A stretch of 64,000 bases of DNA from Thamnaconus septentrionalis (lineage: Eukaryota; Chordata; Actinopteri; Tetraodontiformes; Monacanthidae), in assembly GCA_009823395.1 (NCBI GenBank), contig CM020505.1, forward strand, positions 3,453,129-3,517,128. The letters are read 5' to 3'. Below, piece by piece: positions 1-10,672 of this stretch. Under the pieces are notes generated by a model. The model worked only from the letters and a program-made list of their open reading frames with translations. It was not told the origin of the DNA and searched no databases. Position 1 is the first letter of the stretch, and every line of letters begins with the position of its first letter. The position numbers were made by a program, and so were the translations under genes.

Positions 1-415
1 AGAAAAGAATATTTGCCTCCACATGCATATCATGTTGTGAATTTGCAAAAAGAAACGAGTATCAGGTTGTTTTGGTTGGAACAATGTGCCACTTCTTTCT
101 CTCTCTGCTGGATCCAGTCTCTTAGAGTGGCCTAAATAGCACACAGTGTCATTAGCATATAGAGTAGATGCTGAGTCCTCCAACCCAGAGCTTTGGTCTG
201 GTAATTAACACGCAGCCAAAAGGATCACTCTGATTTCAATAATTATTACTGAGGAGGTCTGGGTTGCACCGCCACCCCACTTCAGAGTGGAGTATTTTTA
301 CTTATATGGTGCCTGTGTGTTTTTACCAGTGCTCTTCAAATAAACATTTTGATTTTAGCGTGACAGCACTTTTGATAGAAACACAAGTTGTTATTGTTTT
401 AAGAAGATCTGCTTC
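1..415. other. Leading sequence without a recognised feature
   Basis: Unique-looking, moderately AT-rich sequence. No exon with splice signals or repeat was recognised. The short frame starting at 264 runs into the terminus of the transposon at 424, so it is not a gene. If the exon at 854 belongs to a longer gene, this is probably its upstream intron. Confidence 0.4.
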
Positions 416-423
416 ATCTAGTG

Positions 424-776
424 CAGGGGTGTCAAACGTACGGTCCGCGGGCCGGATGTTAACGCAAACAAACTATTAATACTTTGGCTGAGCAAGTAGG
501 CCCAAGTCCAGCCACTCCGAAGCTTGGTTGTCTTTCAACATGCTCTATTACATCTGCTATTTGTCACCCTCATTGCCCCAAAATGTCTGTCGAAAAAGAG
601 AAAAGTGGGTGCAGTGTGCAGCTTGTTCCAAGAACACGACCAAAGTAAAACAAAGAAAACAATTTGAAGTTGTTATTTTTAAGTTATTATTATACCATGA
701 TTTTATCGGTTCAGCCAGCTTTGGAATAGATTTTCCTCTATGTGGACTGTGAACTAAAATGAGTTTGTCAACCCTG
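424..776 (+). mobile_element. Short non-autonomous hAT-type DNA transposon with target duplication
   Basis: The left end reads CAGGGGTGTCAAAC and continues into a GGTCCGCGGGCC stretch. The right end is GAGTTTGTCAACCCTG, an imperfect inverted copy. The element is flanked by ATCTAGTG (416-423) and ATCTTGTG (777-784), an 8-bp target duplication with one mismatch, as expected for the hAT superfamily. At 583 a 21-codon frame opens with ATG and stops at once; it may be the remnant of a transposase N-terminus, but that is inference. At 353 bp it is far too short to encode a transposase, so it is an internally deleted copy. It lies 77 bp upstream of a likely coding exon, presumably within an intron. 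Confidence 0.72.
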
Positions 777-853
777 ATCTTGTGCGTGTGCCCACAACTT
801 CAGCTAGCGACAATGACTTTTCCTCCCTGCTTTTCTTCCTCGCCAGCGCGCAG

Positions 854-1089
854 GGATCTTCAACTCTCCGTTCAGGCCGGAGCCCCATGAGATGGAACAT
901 GTGCTTCGGCAGGTCAGATACCACGTTCCCAACAGGTTGGCGACCAAGGGCAGATCTAATCCCTTGGGCACAGCCCTGCCAGCAACCCCGAGTCTCCCCG
1001 GCACTCAGGGTTCCCCGATGGTCAAAACCCCTCAACTCCGCGGCTACTGCAGGCCTCCACTACCTCCCATCGCCGGCAAGAAGAAGCAG
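854..1089 (+). CDS. Internal coding exon of an unidentified protein gene
   Basis: A pyrimidine-rich tract (roughly 820-846) leads to an AG at 853, with an alternative AG at 846. A frame then stays open for 78 complete codons (ATC at 856 to CAG at 1089) and ends at a CAG|GTGAGG donor. Two bases (854-855) complete a codon split across the upstream intron. The peptide begins IFNSPFRPEPHEMEHVLRQV, then is rich in Pro, Gly and Arg and ends PPLPPIAGKKKQ. Overlapping frames also stay open but do not fit the splice sites as well. No domain was recognised. The basic, proline-rich, low-hydrophobicity composition suggests a disordered or structural protein, possibly of cilium or sperm type; that is a guess. 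No signal peptide or membrane segment lies in this exon. The donor is in phase 0, matching the terminal exon at 3640. Confidence 0.55.
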
Positions 1090-2749
1090 GTGAGGCCTCG
1101 GCAGACAGCATTAGAGCTGAAGTGGAAAGAAAAAACAATTCTAGAGAGACACAGGAGGAAAGTGAAAGTACATTTATAAAGCAATGGGGATGTGCATGTA
1201 AATGAGATCAACTGTCAGGTTTAAAAGTGACTCACTAAATATTAAGACCCCCCCACCGCCACCGTACCATCTTGCTCTTGTCCCACTGGAGACGTTGATG
1301 AAAGCAGAGATGCTTTAAAACTCCTTTTAAAGGAGAATGACATCATTAAAACCAGGCAGACTGCTCTCAGGGGGACCACTGAGCTCAGCCACTTAATGTC
1401 CGTCTATCAGCAAGCGCTGTGTGTTTCAACCGGCTGCGCGTCGCTATGAGATGTTTCAACTGTGTCATGTGCACGTGCTTCACCCTGTTCACCGCTGTCG
1501 TCCAGCTGGGTCGCCTGCGCCTGCCTGTTGACTAAACTCCCACTGATTTGGGGTTCCGTGCTCCCCTCAGCTCCCACTTTTCCGTACTGCTCTCCCTGGT
1601 GCGGCACGGAATTGGCTGTTTGTGTCATCCAGGCAGCGTTTTCCAGTGCCAGGCCTGTTTTTGTCATAGGAAATGGTTTTCATCAATGAATGATGAAGAA
1701 CTTCATTATTTGATGAGAATCATATTAGGTTTTTCCTTTGTGTAAAAATATTAGTTGTTACTAGTGGCATCATATTTGTATGTTAAGTTATATTGGGATG
1801 GTATTACATTTTCAGTTGGACCCTAAGGACCCGAACCTCATTTTCATTATTTAGGGACCATTTTAGGAGCAGGTCATGTTTTAAGTACATTAATTCTTTA
1901 AATAGTCATTTAAGTTTGCATTCATTGTACATTCTTTTGCACAGACTACCTAGACCAAACCTTCACACAACGCCTAACCATTGACATAGTTCATCCCTGG
2001 TCTTCATTTCTAATGGTCTAATTTACAAATGGTCTCATCTGATGATGTTCTCTAACAAAAATGTCCTCACAGAGTTGTTTTAAAACTTATTTCAAGTGTA
2101 GTATTTAAAACACACATACACACACACCCCTCAAGCTGGCTGTAGTTTTTGGTGAGCTCATTACCAATGACAGCAAAACCTCCTGCCGCCGACAGGAAGG
2201 AAGAGGAATTGTTATCAATCTAAAGCCGTCTGTGTGTCGCTATGATGCGAGGGCGCCGTTTGTGCACGATATTAATGTGGGAAGACCCCAACCATCCACC
2301 GCCACCTCTTTATTTGTGCACTTACCCCCGCCTCCAGCTCCCCGCTGTGATAGCTATCTCACATTGATGGATCAGGTTGAGGTGGCAGCCATGCAAGTGG
2401 TCAGGCCAGGCCACCGATCCCGTGGCGATAGGAGCAAGGACAGGGTTCCTCTTCCCCCTCCCCTCTACCTTTTTTGTTCCCTCTCTACACCAAATAACAA
2501 CTGGAGGTCACCTCAGACAAAGCAGCATCATTGAAGTTAATCTGCACACAGGGCAGAGTTACACATCACACACATGAAACTGCACAAGAGTTTGTGACGT
2601 GGTTGCACTTAATTCTGTATCACGCATGAAACTTCTCATTTGTAGTTGTTTCCCTTTCCCGCGCATTATTTTGGCAAAATTACGAGAATACTGGAGTTCA
2701 CATGTGAAATCGCCAAATGCACTATAAAACATTTCCTAATAATTAATGG

Positions 2750-2775
2750 ATATCAAAGATTCTGATCTTTGATAT
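2750..2775. repeat. Perfect 11-bp inverted repeat (stem-loop)
   Basis: ATATCAAAGAT at 2750-2760 and its exact reverse complement ATCTTTGATAT at 2765-2775 are separated by the tetraloop TCTG. It lies 25 bp before a second, longer stem-loop in the same probable intron. It could be the relic of a palindromic mobile element or an RNA structural element. Confidence 0.75.
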
Positions 2776-2800
2776 TACAAAGCTGTCGTTTTTTATTAAA

Positions 2801-2846
2801 AATAATGTGCTTTTTATTTTTATCTCAAAATAAAAAGCGCATTAAT
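2801..2846. repeat. 20-bp imperfect inverted repeat (stem-loop)
   Basis: The left arm (2801-2820) ends in GCTTTTTATTTT. The right arm (2827-2846) begins AAAATAAAAAGC. Eighteen of 20 positions pair across a 6-base spacer (TATCTC). Together with the hairpin at 2750 it makes a 97-bp double stem-loop block. Confidence 0.72.
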
Positions 2847-3639
2847 TTGGGATTTGTGGAGGAGAAATCAGGTCAGGCTCACATTGGCACAGAAACTCAT
2901 GGGTAAAAAGTCACGGTATGACTGCAATCTCGTGGAAAAGTTTTGGATCACAGCTCAAAAGTCGCATGCCAATTATGTAAAGAATTCACTCACATGTCTA
3001 TTAGAACAATACAATAGCGTCCAATGTGTGGAAGTGGAGACTGCCCACATTTTGTCTTTGACGTTATAGTGTCTGCCAGGAAACTCTTCTATAGTTATTA
3101 AAAATATATTTTCCTCGTCGGTGAAACATCCATAGTTGAATGATTGCTGTGAGCCATAAACGCATGCTCTCTCATGCTGTTACCAATAAAAACTCTTTTG
3201 AAATGATGTGTTAAAGGGGAGCATTCTCAGTATTGCAGTCTGCTATATTGGTGTGCTGGAGGTGTACACGCACTTCTTTTTAGTCTTCTGCATTTCTTCT
3301 CTCTGTTCTCTTTTGCCAGGACATGCTTCTTTCTTTCCTCATACCTCTCGCGCACACACTTGAAGGAATTTCTTTAACTCTCCTCCTCCCTCTGTCCCGT
3401 CGTCTCTCTCTTTTGCTGTCTTGTCTGTGGCTTCCTCTTGGTCTCTGTGTCAAAGGACAAGAGATGAAGCGGATTGGCCTCTGGTTTCAGCAGTAAGCCA
3501 TCGCAGCCTGCGGGAGAGGGCTTAGAGAAAGAGGGCGGTGGGGGCTTGAAACAAAAACGATAAAGTGATCATTATCTGATTTTTGTGTGTGCGTGCGTGC
3601 GTGTGTCCGTGCTGGTGTTGATGCCTGTGATTGTTCCAG

Positions 3640-3792
3640 GGTCCATTCCAAGAGCCGAGGGAAGCCGGTGAGCAGCGCGCACTTTATTCTGACCCGGCGT
3701 CGCAGCTGCAGAGCCCTCACTTTCACCAGGAGGAGGCCAAGAACTGCCTCCGACAGCACAAATCTGCCAGGCTCCACAGAGGCGGACTGTAA
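3640..3792 (+). CDS. Terminal coding exon of the same unidentified gene
   Basis: The acceptor TTGTTCCAG (3631-3639) is followed by 50 sense codons and TAA (3790-3792). The peptide begins GPFQEPREAGEQRALY and ends in an Arg/His-rich tail (KSARLHRGGL). It starts in phase 0, exactly compatible with the donor at 1089, and AATAAA follows 66 bp after the stop. A competing + frame through the same DNA stays open longer (to about 4015), but it is Arg/Ser/Thr-rich, runs past the polyadenylation signal and does not match the phase of the upstream exon. No domain was recognised. The true join could include an exon I missed between 1090 and 3639. Confidence 0.5.
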   Translation, partial: GPFQEPREAGEQRALYSDPASQLQSPHFHQEEAKNCLRQHKSARLHRGGL

Positions 3793-3858
3793 GAACGACA
3801 AGAAGACACAAAAATTATGCGCACACACAAACACACTTCTCTTATGCAATGCCCCTGG

Positions 3859-3864
3859 AATAAA
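3859..3864 (+). terminator. Polyadenylation signal AATAAA
   Basis: A canonical AATAAA lies 66 bp downstream of the TAA of the probable last exon. A T-rich segment (3873-3879) and a GTTCC-containing stretch follow, a plausible cleavage context. It implies a short 3' untranslated region of about 90-100 bases. Confidence 0.4.
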
Positions 3865-4998
3865 CTGCAAGGCTTTTTTGCAAAAGGTTCCTCGTAATTG
3901 TGCCTTTTTTATGTCATATACACCGAGGAATACATGCTTATTAGCACGTACGTGCGTGGACACATGTATATTGTGCGCGCTCAACACTGTCACCAGCACA
4001 TTCATGCAACATTAAGTAGCAAATGGCCACATCCTTATTATGCAAACTAAAGGGTGTCGGGCGAGAGATTATTTTAAGTCTGCTTCCAGTGCAGCTTGAT
4101 GATAAACACTCTGCCTGATTTATTTCAAGGCTCATATTAGTTTTAAATAAGGGATCCCGTGTGTGTGTGCGCGTGCGCGCGCCTCTGCTAAAACACTTGA
4201 CTATAACCTCATTACCACTCGCAGGCTAATCCACTCAGTTGTGTGAGTGTGTGACGCACCGCTATTAACCCTCTGTTTGATCTGTCTCACATAATAATTT
4301 CCCAGACTACAGTCACAAAAAGAGACCACCCGGTTTTCCTCCACTCTAACCTTCTTCGGTATTTTTTTTTTTTTTCAAATTCCAATCAAAAGACTAATTG
4401 GATTTTTTTCCTTTAAAGGAACTTTTTAGAGGCGTCCGCCGTATCTTTTATGTGCGTGAGGTTTCTGTGTTTCCCCTATGATAAATTCACGTTCACCCTC
4501 ACCGCCGCCGTCCGACCTGAACTCAACCCTTTTGTGACCAGAGCCTTTTTGTTGTTGTTTCATGACGCTCTCCAACCAGAGGTCCAGAGAGTCTCCCCCA
4601 CCACCTGAGACCATCTTTGACCCTGCCGGACTTCAGGAGCAGGAGCTTCAGCTAGTGGATCAGACGAGTCCAACTAGAGGTTGGTTTTAATCGCCATTAT
4701 TTAGTCGTATGGACACGAACGAGTCGCTTGAAATCGAACATTCGCCAAGTTCTTACCGAGCAGCATTGTGACAGTACGCGACGCGGCCGGGTGAGGTGGC
4801 GCACGGCGGCGGTCACATGGGTGTTTGGAGGTAGCCTGGGTTTCACGTGGGAGACATTATTCTCCTGGAAAAGCAGCGGGAGCAGCGGTGAAGTGGTGCA
4901 GCCGAACCCTTTCCGACTTGACTTGCACAAATTTGTCAGAAGTGACAGCAATTTAATAAATCGCCGTTCACCATCATGCACATATGCACACCCGCCCA
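3865..4998. other. Intergenic stretch after the gene end
   Basis: Holds a short alternating GT/GC run (4158-4182) and T-rich homopolymers near 4362-4376. A short frame at 4562-4678 was considered as a first exon and rejected. Nothing else was recognised. Confidence 0.4.
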
Positions 4999-5161
4999 CG
5001 CACACACACACACACACGCAGACACAATTCCCAGCTATGCCCTCCACTGCCCACTCTCCATGTATACGTAAATGAGGTGCATGCTTGGTTATGTGTGTGT
5101 GCGTGTGTGTGGTGTGTGTGTGTGTGTGTGTGTGTGCGTGTGCGTGTGTGTGCATGTGTGT
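4999..5161. repeat. CA array and TG array facing each other
   Basis: A CA run (about 4999-5021) is followed about 70 bp later by a longer interrupted TG run (about 5091-5161, with GCG and GG interruptions). On one strand the two are inverted repeats and could pair as a long imperfect hairpin. Confidence 0.8.
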
Positions 5162-5254
5162 AGGCCCTGCGGTCTGGTCCAGGCATTAGGTAATTGACTG
5201 TGTCTTTGCTCAAGGCCTTTCATGGATCACCGTCCTTTATTAGCTCACTTCCCA

Positions 5255-5306
<52 letters not shown>
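5255..5306. repeat. (CA)n microsatellite, about 25 units
   Basis: Near-perfect CA run of about 50 bp, only 95 bp after the interrupted TG array ending near 5161. Confidence 0.95.
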
Positions 5307-5307
<1 letters not shown>

Positions 5308-5394
5308 AGTTCCCAGCAGCTCCACCCCAACCTCTTACCCTCCACCAGCAGCACCCAGACCCAATTGCCTGGAAACGAGGAGCGAAACAAGAGA

Positions 5395-5560
5395 GAGGCA
5401 GAGTGAAGGAGGCGCGAGGGGACGAAGGAGCGAGCGGCGACGGGGGGAATGAACTAACACGGCCGCAGGAAGCGGAGATAAATAAGCGCGGGGAGCGAGT
5501 GGGCGGCCCAGTGTGGCCTCCCGCGGCCAAAAACAGGGGGCTGGGGAAGGTGGATCCGTT
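5395..5560. other. CpG- and purine-rich block
   Basis: A GA-rich, CpG-containing segment (GGCGCGAGGGG, GAGCGAGCGGCG, GCGGGGAGCGAG). No initiator, TATA box or exon was recognised. It could be a weak promoter or an unmethylated regulatory patch; composition is the only evidence. Confidence 0.2.
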
Positions 5561-5781
5561 TTTTGTCGCTGCATTTATGATGCGTTTGTAAAGTAGCAGG
5601 CTGATGACAACCTTGTCGGGCACCAAGCCTGGCTGGAAGGAAGATGGTTTTGGCTGACGCTGCCATTATTAAAGACACCAGGTGTAGTTTCAAGAACACA
5701 AGCCCCGACACAAGGACTGGCAGACTGCGTGAAATAAACACTTGAATATGCTGCCAGTTGCACTTCAACTTGACATGCTAT

Positions 5782-6200
5782 GGGTGATGGGAATTCCGGC
5801 TCTTTTCAGCAAACCGGTTCTTTCACTAAAAAGAGCCGGCTGTTTTGGCCAAATTATGTGCTAGAATGAATTACTAATGTTCGTGATATCAACAATATTA
5901 AATGTGTATTATTCATAGACTCAACATTAGACACTGTGTTGTAAAAATAAATGTAAAATGCCAAATCAAAACACCCACCACAATACAACTATGTACAAGT
6001 GCACAAAAACGAAACATCACAAGATAAAAAAAAAAAAAATAGCAAAACCAACAAACAGCAGCATCCAGCTAAAAATTGGTCCTGTTCCTCCTTTCAGTAA
6101 TAATAATTTAAAAAAAATACTAGGACAAACATATACGTGTGTGTGTGTGTGTGTGTCAAGGCATCAACAAACCTCTTGAAAATGAAAAACCAACAACAAC
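5782..6200 (+). mobile_element. Truncated DNA-transposon-like dispersed repeat
   Basis: Starts GGGTGATGGGAATTCCGGCT and contains AACCGGTTC and AAAGAGCCGGC. This matches, from memory, the terminal region of a dispersed repeat widespread in fish with GATGGGAATTCCGGCTCTTT ends, generally classed as hAT-like. The interior is A-rich (about 5960-6120) with a (TG)n tract near 6136-6156. No matching right-hand inverted end was found, so it is probably truncated or diverged; the right boundary is approximate. Confidence 0.4.
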
Positions 6201-6289
6201 CAAACAACAGAATGTGATGCAGTTAGAGTGGTGATTATTTGCTTAGCATTATTATATACCAGTTAACCGGCCCTGAGCCACAGTACATT

Positions 6290-6438
6290 TTTCACATTGA
6301 AAGAAATCCCATGACACACCACCGACCAAATATATAATAAAATGACACTTTTTAGCCTAATAATGACAATGACGATGACACACCTGACATTATCTCATGT
6401 CACACCAGTGTGCCGCAGCACAGTGGTTGAAAAACACT
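6290..6438 (-). mobile_element. End fragment of a hAT-type repeat
   Basis: Read on the minus strand from about 6438 it begins AGTGTTTTTCAACCACTGTG, then GCGGCACACTGGTGTGACAT. I recognise this as the end of a fish hAT-type family whose left end reads CAGTGTTTTTCAACCACTG and then GCCGCGGCACAC. No partner terminus was seen, so this is a truncated copy abutting the preceding repeat. Confidence 0.45.
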
Positions 6439-6774
6439 CTAATGTCTCACCATCCTCATTTGGCGTTTGGCCCTCAAACCGCGAGGTGGCGTCGTTGAAA
6501 AAAAGAAAAAAATGGACAGAGTTGCAAATTTTGGCAAACAAGCGCCCCTGACTCAAGTGTACAGCCGGCTGCGGCGATGCCGTCGGCTGGTCACAAAACA
6601 CAGTTACGTCATAAAGCAGTTCTGCGCACTGCGAGCGGCTGCTTTGTGCTGCCAGCATGGCCATTGCATCCAGTCTATGAGAAATTTGAAAGGAGTGCCA
6701 GGACTGAGAGTCGACCCCTGCAGAAAAGTCAAACTGGGCCTGGATGGTTCTAGCCCGGCGACATGGTAATAGAG

Positions 6775-6945
6775 CTGGGGTGGGCAAACATTCTGACTGG
6801 CCACAGTGGGTTCTACAATGTGACAGAGGGGGGCTGGAGCAGGAGCAGATGGATGGAGTGTTTTGGTGAACCACCTCATAGGAGGAAAAAATATATCATG
6901 GGATTATGTAGAAAACGTGCGTTAATGTCAGTTGAAAATTTCCCG
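6775..6945 (+). mobile_element. Short hAT-like family, copy 1 (left part)
   Basis: Begins GGGGTGGGCAAACATTCTGA and carries the core GATGGATGGAGTGTTTTGGT, followed by a CACCTCATAGGAG segment and GTAGAAAACGTGCGTTAATG. The same blocks recur in order near 22985, 42641 and, inverted, 56593. The copy diverges after about 6945 and no right terminus is seen. Confidence 0.6.
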
Positions 6946-8031
6946 TACAGCCACAGTGACGGTAAAAAAGGTACCAAACATTGCCACAAAATCACATCAG
7001 ACTCCAGTCACAGCAGTCCACATGATTACAACGACACTAGTTAAACACGGCCAGTTCTACCGCCTTTGCACACCTTGGCCCAACTCGACCTCATTCCTCG
7101 GTGCGATCAAACTGCTGGTGCTGCTCGGGATGCGGTGGAGCCGCTGTCTGCTCCCAGCCCAGTCGTGTCACGCCACTGTCACTCAGAGCTCATTAGGCTT
7201 CAACCCTCTCACTCCACATCGGCCTCTCGGCTGCCGACGCCCCCCACTCCCACCCCTCCCCTCCACACACACATCTCCCTCTGCCTCTGTTTACTCTCCC
7301 CTTTTTTTCCCCGGCTGCGTGGTAATTAGTGCACCCGCCCTATCGTTGGCATCACCTCCAGCTACGGCAGCGGCCAGCAGAGCCTCTCGTCACAGCTCAG
7401 AGGGCCACCGGAGTGGACAGCTCAGCCCTGGTACTCATCATCTTCGTGCCGTGCCCAGGCCCTGTGCTGCTCGCCCACCCCGCGACCCCACCTCCCACCC
7501 CTCCCACCACCATCCAACCCCGCCAGCCACAATTTCTAGCAATGTTACCCAGCCACGCTCCTAATTATTTTCAAACCCCGGCTGCCGCCCTCTCACCCAG
7601 CCACCGCTGCATTACCCAGCGTACCGCTCTCAATCGCCAGCACAAGCCTCGTAGCCTCATCATTAAAATTGACTCACTCTTATCATCATTATTCTTCTTT
7701 TTTTTTTCTCAATTTTTTTTCTAACGGCAGCGGCAACCGTCGCGGCTCTCGGCATTTCGCCGCATGAAAAATACGCAGCTCCGAGGACCGTTGTGATGTA
7801 CCTTAACTGTTTACGTCTCAGCAGGGCAGCCTGTCAATGCACATCAGTCAGGACGCGCAGTCACATATAGGGGATATCTCCAGGAGCGCTGTGGCTGGCG
7901 CCGGGGCCAGCGGCCTGAGCCGCGCCTTCACTTTGTGCAGCTTTTGCGTGTCCTTGCCATGACTTCACTGCTCCTCAAATTAGACCCAAAGCCATCAGAC
8001 GCTGTTTCTTCAACTCTGCCCAGTATATTCA
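6946..8031. other. Gene-free stretch with pyrimidine-rich segment
   Basis: Contains a C-rich, proline-coding-looking tract (about 7215-7520) that gives long spurious frames, a T-rich run (7690-7720) and a small CpG cluster (about 7723-7790). No splice-consistent exon was recognised. Confidence 0.35.
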
Positions 8032-8793
8032 AGTATTGTAGTCCTCGAGATTGGTCTTGGTCTCCAGACCACTTTTTAAGAGTCTCGGTCTCGTCTCGAA
8101 ATGCAGAGCTGTCCGGTCGAGCACTGGTCTGGCCATGCTAATCCTGTGATTGCGTTATTAGTCATGTCACCAGTGGTCCCGCCTGTAACCATAGATGGTA
8201 GCTAATTAGGATGCTACGTGCTAATCAAGCACACTGCAGTGAGTGGTCACGTCTGTGTCTGTCGGCGCTCCGAGCCGTTCCTTCCGCTCGCATTAGATTG
8301 ACACCCGTCACGGCCTTCAGAGGCGAGCGGTCTCGGACTGGGCAGATTTGAGATTTTTCATCATGACCGGTTGAGACTCAACTAGCACTTCAAATAATAA
8401 CATAAAAGAATCCAGCTGCTGCCTTGTTATGCTCTATTTGTGACACCCAGAGTGACACGCCAGCTTATTTCTAGATCAGTTTTTTTTTTTTCATTTTATG
8501 CAGCGAAGTTGTTTTTTTTTGAAAATGGTTCAAACTAGCTGGCAAAGCAGCAACATGTTGAAGAAAATACCTTGCTGAAAAGAAATGTTGCTGTTCCATT
8601 TATGTAGAAGCAAACTTGAACACAAAAAAGATGCAGGTCACTTGTTATGTTTTGTTGTTATTTTTCTTTGATATAAAAAGTCTTGGCCTTGTCTCTGTCT
8701 CAACCTCCAAATGTCTTGGTCTTGTCTCAATCTCGATACTCTCTGGTCTATAATGTCTTGGTCTCAGTTGGTACAGTCTTGACTGCAACACTA
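8032..8793 (+). mobile_element. 760-bp dispersed repeat with inverted ends
   Basis: Left end AGTATTGTAGTCCTCGAGA followed by repeated GGTCTTGGTCTC motifs. The right end carries CTTGGTCTTGTCTC motifs and finishes CTTGACTGCAACACTA, an imperfect inverted copy of the left end. Sequences with GTCTTGGTCTTG blocks ending in CTACAACACTA are a common dispersed repeat in fish (recalled, not searched). No clear target duplication. No coding capacity is visible between the ends. Confidence 0.5.
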
Positions 8794-8818
8794 CCCCCCG
8801 CAACACCCCCCCCCATAT

Positions 8819-8844
8819 ACACACACACACACACACACACACGC
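8819..8844. repeat. (CA)n microsatellite
   Basis: Perfect AC run of about 26 bp, immediately after a C-rich spacer following the repeat that ends at 8793. Confidence 0.9.
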
Positions 8845-9039
8845 TCTGTTGCTCCTCCATTCCTGTCTCTTAGCTTCCTTGTTGTTTGTGTGTTGCGGAT
8901 GTGGAGCTTCAGGCGACGGAGGCGGGAGAAGTGTGTCCTCACACACCGCCCCACCACAATTCTCTCCCTAATTGTCTCAGCCATTACACAGGGCCATGAT
9001 GCGCACTTCTGACGTATGGGAGATCTTTTTTTTTTTTAA

Positions 9040-9140
9040 TGGGAAGAGTATTCATTAGCAATTAATACCTAAAGCGGGAAAGGCCACAAGTAGAGACAAA
9101 GGAATTAGGAGGGGCCGGGGCGGCAAATGCGTGAACTCAT
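9040..9140. promoter_or_regulatory. Possible conserved non-coding element
   Basis: Repeat-free, with ATTCATTAGCAATTAATACC, a homeodomain-type core cluster, next to GGCCACAAGTAGAG. The rest of 9141-10672 is unique sequence without recognised genes. It contains a POU octamer ATGCAAAT at 10455-10462. Confidence 0.22.
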
Positions 9141-10672
9141 ATGTGTCAACCTTTTAAGTGTGCCAGCCTTTGTGTGTATTCCCCACGTTAGCGCGTCCAT
9201 CCATCTCCTCCGGCTCGGCTGCATTAGTGTCCAGGCTACTGCGGCGAGCGAGAAGAAACGCTAATTCTCCATAACCGTTTTATGGCGTGTGTAAAACTCT
9301 GCAGCCCCTTCATTTGCACAGCTATAAAACATTCCCTTTGCCACACTCCTTCCTACTCAGGACCTCCGATTTATCAATTAACCCAACACTTTGCTTCCAT
9401 TATGGCAGAATTTCGACCACGAGGCCTGCATACAGAGCGGCGAGGGGGCCAAGTGCACGAGGCATTGTATTAAACGGACAGCCAGTCATTAAATCACCAC
9501 CAGTCATACTTTGACTTATGTGGATGGATGACATTAGACTTCATTGTTTATATGTTTTCAAGCTGCTGGACGGATACGTCGGGTCACTCGAGGCCCTTTT
9601 CCCCCCTATTTCCTCCTCTAATTGGTTAGTTTGTGTCAGGCTCCCATTTAAAGCCAATGAATGAACCAGCATCTGCAGTTTATCGCTGAAATAGCCACAG
9701 CTGCAAGATTTGTTTTCATCGGGCGTTGCTTTTTACACCTCAAAGGAATATCAGAAATTCGTCCTTATCAAACTTTCAACAAATTGTGTATTCATTTTCA
9801 CTGTCACCTGAACGCACCTAAGTAATTCCAATAATTTTGGACGTTGGAGTAATCGTTGGTACGTAGTTCTGAAAAGAAATTGTGGACAGCGATCCTGTCT
9901 AAACATTCGCTGGTAGTTTAGCTCTGAGAGAGAAGTGAAGGACGGCTGCCTCTGTGCAAAGCACGGCCACCGCGCTTGTTTTGAAGGAAAAGTCCAAAGA
10001 GGATCTTTTGCTTTCAGGTTTATTCAGGTAGTTTCCTCCCTGTGTATACACGAGTGTAAGAGAAGGCAGGCAGACAAGCAGGATAAGGATGTCTGTGCTT
10101 TTAATGGACTGCCTGTCCCTCTGTGGACATGCTCCACTGAACCATACTGTATGTAGTGTGGTATAATCACTGCCTATCTCTATCTCCTGCCATCAGTCTC
10201 TCCCCTCGCTGTCTTGTTTATTCGCACACTGGTTCTCTTTTCCGCTATCCTCTTCATCTGCACCGCCGACTTCTTTTACTCTGCCCTCTCCTCCTCCTCC
10301 TCACCCGCCCCCTTCACCAAACTACGGGTTGTGTGCGCTCGCGCTATCAAATAGCTGAGTGCACAATACGCACACCCACAGACATACCCGGGGAACATGA
10401 CAGCCCCTCTCCTACGGCAGTGTGTCGGTGATAGAAGTCAGCGCTGGCTGTGAAATGCAAATGGTTTGTGATGAAGGTGCGTTGAAGACGGACACTGAGG
10501 GTGCGAAGCTGTCAGAAAGCATACTAATACGGTGCGGAAATATAAGCCCAAAGTTTAAATAAATGTTTTGACACACTTTTTACACAATGCCCATCCACCC
10601 ACCAGTCTATAGATCTGTCCGTCAACGTAAGACTCTGAGCGCATATAGCAAAAACTGGGAATATTCATACAT

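Larger units (their letters stand above)
1090..3639 (+). other. Probable intron between the two recognised exons
   Basis: Bounded by GTGAGG at 1090 and a TTGTTCCAG acceptor at 3631-3639. It holds a short CA run (about 2110-2126) and two strong adjacent AT-rich stem-loops (2750-2846), listed separately. Short frames around 1407-1745 and 2232-2577 have no matching splice sites and no protein-like composition. A small exon inside this interval cannot be excluded. Confidence 0.4.

Noticed and set aside
4562..4678. ATG-initiated frame of about 39 codons with a GTTGGT at its end
   Set aside because: Acidic, protein-like peptide, but the donor is poor, there is no promoter evidence and no matching downstream exon.
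6932..7564. Long + frame (210 codons) and overlapping frames in a C-rich tract
   Set aside because: Composition is Pro/Ser/His low complexity from pyrimidine-rich DNA. The 5' part overlaps a transposon fragment and no splice sites fit.
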